DNA of 29,233 bases from CBDIHP01 sp965279195 (GTDB lineage Bacteria > Planctomycetota > Planctomycetia > Isosphaerales > Isosphaeraceae): contig CBDIHP010000009.1 of assembly GCA_965279195.1 (NCBI GenBank), positions 1-29,233 of the forward strand, read 5' to 3'. The number at the start of each line of letters is the position of its first letter. Position 1 is the first letter of the stretch. The notes beneath the pieces were generated by a model. It had not been told where the DNA came from. It did no database searches and saw nothing but the letters and a program-made list of their open reading frames with translations. This document shows, piece after piece, positions 27,015 to 29,233 of this stretch. Both the position numbers and the translations under genes were made by a program.

Positions 27015-27458
27015 TCAGTGCTTGGGGGCCAGATTGGCCTTCGGTCGCGGCCGGCCCTCGTTGGTCGCACGGCCGGCCGAATTCGTCCGATCTCCGTCCT
27101 CGGCCGGGACTTCCAGGCTCGGGACGTCGCGGTGAACGGCGATCGTCAGGCCCTCTCGCCTGTAGATCGTGTCGCCGACGCGGACGATGTCGCCGAGCGT
27201 CGCGAGCAGGATCGCCAGCGCGGATTCCGTCGAGGAAGGGAGGCCCTCACCATCCTCGTCCGTCCCGCCGGGTCGATACCCGTCGCGATCTTCTGACTCA
27301 TAAAGCTCGATGAATTTGCGGAGCAGGCGCTCTTCCAGAGAGGCCATGGGCGGTTGGTCTATCGGGAGCTGCGCGATCGGCCGGATCGTCGGACGGGGGA
27401 GACTCATGGTAGCCGAGCCGACCCCGACCGCAAGAGTCAGACGGGCCGTCCTACTCAT
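27015..27458 (-). CDS. Hypothetical protein, about 147 aa
   Basis: No family recognised. The central part (SLEERLLRKFIELYESEDRD, then SALAILLATLGDIVRVGD) looks like genuine helical protein with good G/C third-position bias. The ends are less convincing and the tail is rich in Arg, Pro and Asn. Three in-frame ATGs are possible (27458, 27408 region, 27348 region) and none has a strong ribosome site. The 27458 start overlaps a perfect palindrome at 27457-27472. The last ATG would give about 110 residues covering the best-supported part. It converges on the ceramidase-like gene with a 14-bp gap. Confidence 0.5.
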   Translation of the reverse strand: MSRTARLTLAVGVGSATMSLPRPTIRPIAQLPIDQPPMASLEERLLRKFIELYESEDRDGYRPGGTDEDGEGLPSSTESALAILLATLGDIVRVGDTIYRREGLTIAVHRDVPSLEVPAEDGDRTNSAGRATNEGRPRPKANLAPKH

Positions 27459-27472
27459 GATTTCGAAATCAT
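27457..27472. promoter_or_regulatory. Perfect 16-bp AT-rich palindrome, possible operator
   Basis: ATGATTTCGAAATCAT is fully self-complementary and markedly AT-rich in a GC-rich setting. It overlaps the first possible start codon of the small minus-strand gene. A dimeric repressor site is plausible; no cognate regulator gene is in the window. Confidence 0.35.
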
Positions 27473-27784
27473 TTGAAGAGAACGATTCGTGACAGTGACA
27501 CGGCCTCCCATGCAGACAGGATTTCATTCGATCGAACCGTCATCAACATGAGGTCTCGCCTCGCTACCACCCCCTGGAACCGTGGTCTCACCGCCGGCCC
27601 GCGAGCGATGCGTGCATGAGACATGGAGAAGGGATCACGTCAACAATTCACGGATTGCGGGGCCGGGTCGCGGCTTCTTGTCGCCTATTCCCGGATGACG
27701 CCCCTCCCGGCTTGCTGTACGATGGTGGCCTCGCGACGGGCGAACGATCGACCTGATCCGACGCGTGGAGGGATCTCAGACGGT
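27459..27784. other. Gene-free interval, 326 bp
   Basis: No open frame with coding bias. It holds the palindrome at its left edge and a TTCGATCGAA self-complementary decamer near 27530. It also presumably holds the promoter of the PSCyt1 protein, but no recognisable -35/-10 pair was found. GGAGG at about 27766 is 12-14 bases from the ATG at 27785, rather far for a ribosome site. Confidence 0.5.
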
Positions 27785-29233
27785 ATGGAACGCCCCACCG
27801 GCCGACGAACCATCGTTCCCATCCTGGTCCTGGTCCTGGTCCTGGTCCTGACCCAGGCGCGGGTCGCCCCGGCCCAGGTGCGCAAGGCCGACCCGTTCCG
27901 CGATCGGATCCAGCCGATCCTCGACCGCTACTGCGTCTCCTGCCACTCGGCCGTGGACGCCGAGGGGGGCATCGCCCTGGATAAGTTCGACGACCAGGCC
28001 GCCGCCCTCAAGGGAGGGCGACTCTGGATCAAGGTCCGCGACGCCGTCGAGGGGCACCTCATGCCCCCGGTCGACGCCCGACAGCCGAAGCCCGAGGATC
28101 GCGAGGCCGTCGTCTCCTGGGTCGAGAATGACTTCCTCGCCGCCCAGTGCGGCCAGCAAGGCCCCCTCGCCCCCGTCGTCATTCGGCGCCTGAATCGCCA
28201 GGAATACGACAACACCCTCCGCGACCTCCTCGGCCTCGACCTCAAGCTCGCCGAGTCCTTCCCGCCCGACGACATCGGCTTCGGCTTCGACAACGTCGGC
28301 TCGGCGCTGAACATCTCGCCGGCCCACGTCGAACGCTACCTCGACGCCGCCGAGGTCGCACTCGACCGAGCCATCGCCACGCCCGACGCCGAGCCCTTCC
28401 CGCCGATCGAGCTGATCGGCCTGCGGACGTATCCCCTGCCCAGGGACAAGCCGGTTGAGTTCGCCCACACGCTCAAGCCCGGGCTCTATCAGGCGGAATT
28501 CAGCCTCGTCCGCGTGGGGATCTCCGAGACGGTGCCCCCGCCGCGCCTGGTGATCGGCTTCGGCAAGGACCGCCGCACGGTGGAGGCCGTCCGCGTTCAG
28601 GACGAGACCGTCGTCTACCGCTACTGGCTCAAGGTCGCCCCCGGCGACCGCATGGTGCACGTCTCGCTCGCGCCCGGACAGGCCGACTCGGAGAATGTCG
28701 CCAATCCGAAGGAAGTGACCGCCCAGGTCTCCGGCGACCAGCGCTACGGCGGCAAGCGTGGGCTGCACGTCGACTCGATGGTCGTCCGTGGCCCCGTGCC
28801 GGCGGTCGGCCAGGACTCTCCGACCCACAAGGCGATCCTCACGAAGACACCCGAACACGGCGAAACCATCCACATTCGCCGTCGCGAGGGAGGTCATGGG
28901 CCGGTTCGCCGGTCGGGGCCTACCGGCGGCCATTGCGCCCGGAGGAATCCGAGCGAATCTTCAAGGCATCCGGCTGGCCCACGACCGGGGCGAGAGCTTC
29001 GAACGCTCGGTCCAGGTCGCGCTCACGAGCGTCCTGGCCTCGCCGCAGTTCCTCTACCTGGTCGAGCCGCGCGACTCGGCGAGCAAGGCCGACCAGCCGC
29101 TGGACGATTTCGAACTGGCCAGCCGCTGTCCTACTTCCTCTGGAGCAGCATGCCCGATGAGGAATTGTTCGGCGCAGGCGCGTGCGAAATCGTTGCGGGC
29201 GAACCTGGCGAAGCAGGTCGGCCGGATGCTCAA
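27785..29233 (+). CDS. Secreted planctomycete PSCyt1/DUF1587/DUF1592 protein, partial, with several frameshifts
   Basis: Starts with MERPTGRRTIVPI, then a run of LV pairs and TQARVAPAQ, a signal peptide. A PSCyt1 cytochrome-type haem site follows (YCVSCHS, near residue 57). Next is DUF1587 (VIRRLNRQEYDNTLRDLLGL, then FPPDDIGFGFDNVG), a beta-rich carbohydrate-binding-like middle, then DUF1595 (RFAGRAYRRPLRPEESERIF) and the start of DUF1592 (LTSVLASPQFLYLVE, LSYFLWSSMPDEELF). Such proteins are expanded in Planctomycetes and thought to act in extracellular polysaccharide or redox chemistry; their biochemistry is poorly known. The initial frame is coherent to about 28870. After that the expected motifs are spread over all three frames, needing indels near 28873, 28915-28918, 28965, 29125 and 29171. 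The gene runs off the right edge. Confidence 0.82.
   Translation, partial: MERPTGRRTIVPILVLVLVLVLTQARVAPAQVRKADPFRDRIQPILDRYCVSCHSAVDAEGGIALDKFDDQAAALKGGRLWIKVRDAVEGHLMPPVDARQPKPEDREAVVSWVENDFLAAQCGQQGPLAPVVIRRLNRQEYDNTLRDLLGLDLKLAESFPPDDIGFGFDNVGSALNISPAHVERYLDAAEVALDRAIATPDAEPFPPIELIGLRTYPLPRDKPVEFAHTLKPGLYQAEFSLVRVGISETVPPPRLVIGFGKDRRTVEAVRVQDETVVYRYWLKVAPGDRMVHVSLAPGQADSENVANPKEVTAQVSGDQRYGGKRGLHVDSMVVRGPVPAVGQDSPTHKAILTKTPEHGETIHIRRREGGHGPVRRSGPTGGHCARRNPSESSRHPAGPRPGRELRTLGPGRAHERPGLAAVPLPGRAARLGEQGRPAAGRFRTGQPLSYFLWSSMPDEELFGAGACEIVAGEPGEAGRPDAQ
27824..27850 (+). repeat. Hexanucleotide tandem repeat in a signal peptide
   Basis: CTGGTC repeated 4.5 times, in frame, encoding Leu-Val pairs of the hydrophobic core of the signal peptide of the 27785 gene. 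Slippage would add or remove Leu-Val pairs without breaking the frame. Confidence 0.8.

Overview
The window is high-GC bacterial DNA from a planctomycete, probably of the Isosphaeraceae type. The lineage call rests on a secreted PSCyt1/DUF1587/DUF1592 protein at the right end (a family expanded in Planctomycetes), a secreted planctomycete-style ceramidase-like protein, very large HEAT-repeat proteins and strong G/C third-position bias. No tRNA, rRNA, CRISPR array or transposase gene was seen.

Left half (1-14063, minus strand): this looks like a large retron locus. Transcription would run right to left. It starts with two tandem 237-bp structured units (13827-14063, then 13345-13581) that fit an msr-msd RNA. 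These are followed by a HEAT/ARM-type protein with an internal BRCT domain (13194-9928), a giant WD40 plus HEAT-repeat protein (9825-3438), a winged-helix/SWIM zinc-finger protein (3441-1557) and a retron-type reverse transcriptase with NAXXH, YADD and [VI]TG motifs (1492-176). A secreted protein whose start overlaps the RT stop (179 to beyond the left edge) may or may not belong. An RT with ARM/HEAT and WH-SWIM partners matches, from memory, the rare retron 'type XIII' gene set. The extra BRCT-HEAT and WD40-HEAT proteins and the doubled ncRNA are unusual.

The main discovery is in the ncRNA pair. The two units differ by only 4 substitutions outside one hairpin. Inside that hairpin a 16-bp block of the stem is replaced completely on both arms, with equal length and with pairing kept (16/16 in one copy, 15/16 in the other). 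The flanking stem and the elaborate tip are unchanged. This is strong internal covariation evidence for a structured RNA/msDNA with a swappable stem segment.

Middle (14157-25362): an ABC exporter (minus) and a 2912-aa cyclic beta-glucan synthase/GH94 protein (minus) form a likely NdvA/NdvB-like synthesis and export pair. A 79-aa plus-strand gene of unknown function lies between them.

Right (25564-29233): a secreted neutral-ceramidase-like protein (plus), a small unknown gene on the minus strand, a gene-free stretch with a perfect 16-bp palindrome, and the PSCyt1/DUF1587/DUF1592 protein (plus) running off the edge.

Single-base frameshifts occur in the WD40-HEAT gene (4223-4228), the SWIM gene (2728-2731) and about five times in the last 370 bases. 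The first two are in homopolymers and restore to ATGA-overlapping, full-length proteins, so read or assembly error is the simplest explanation.
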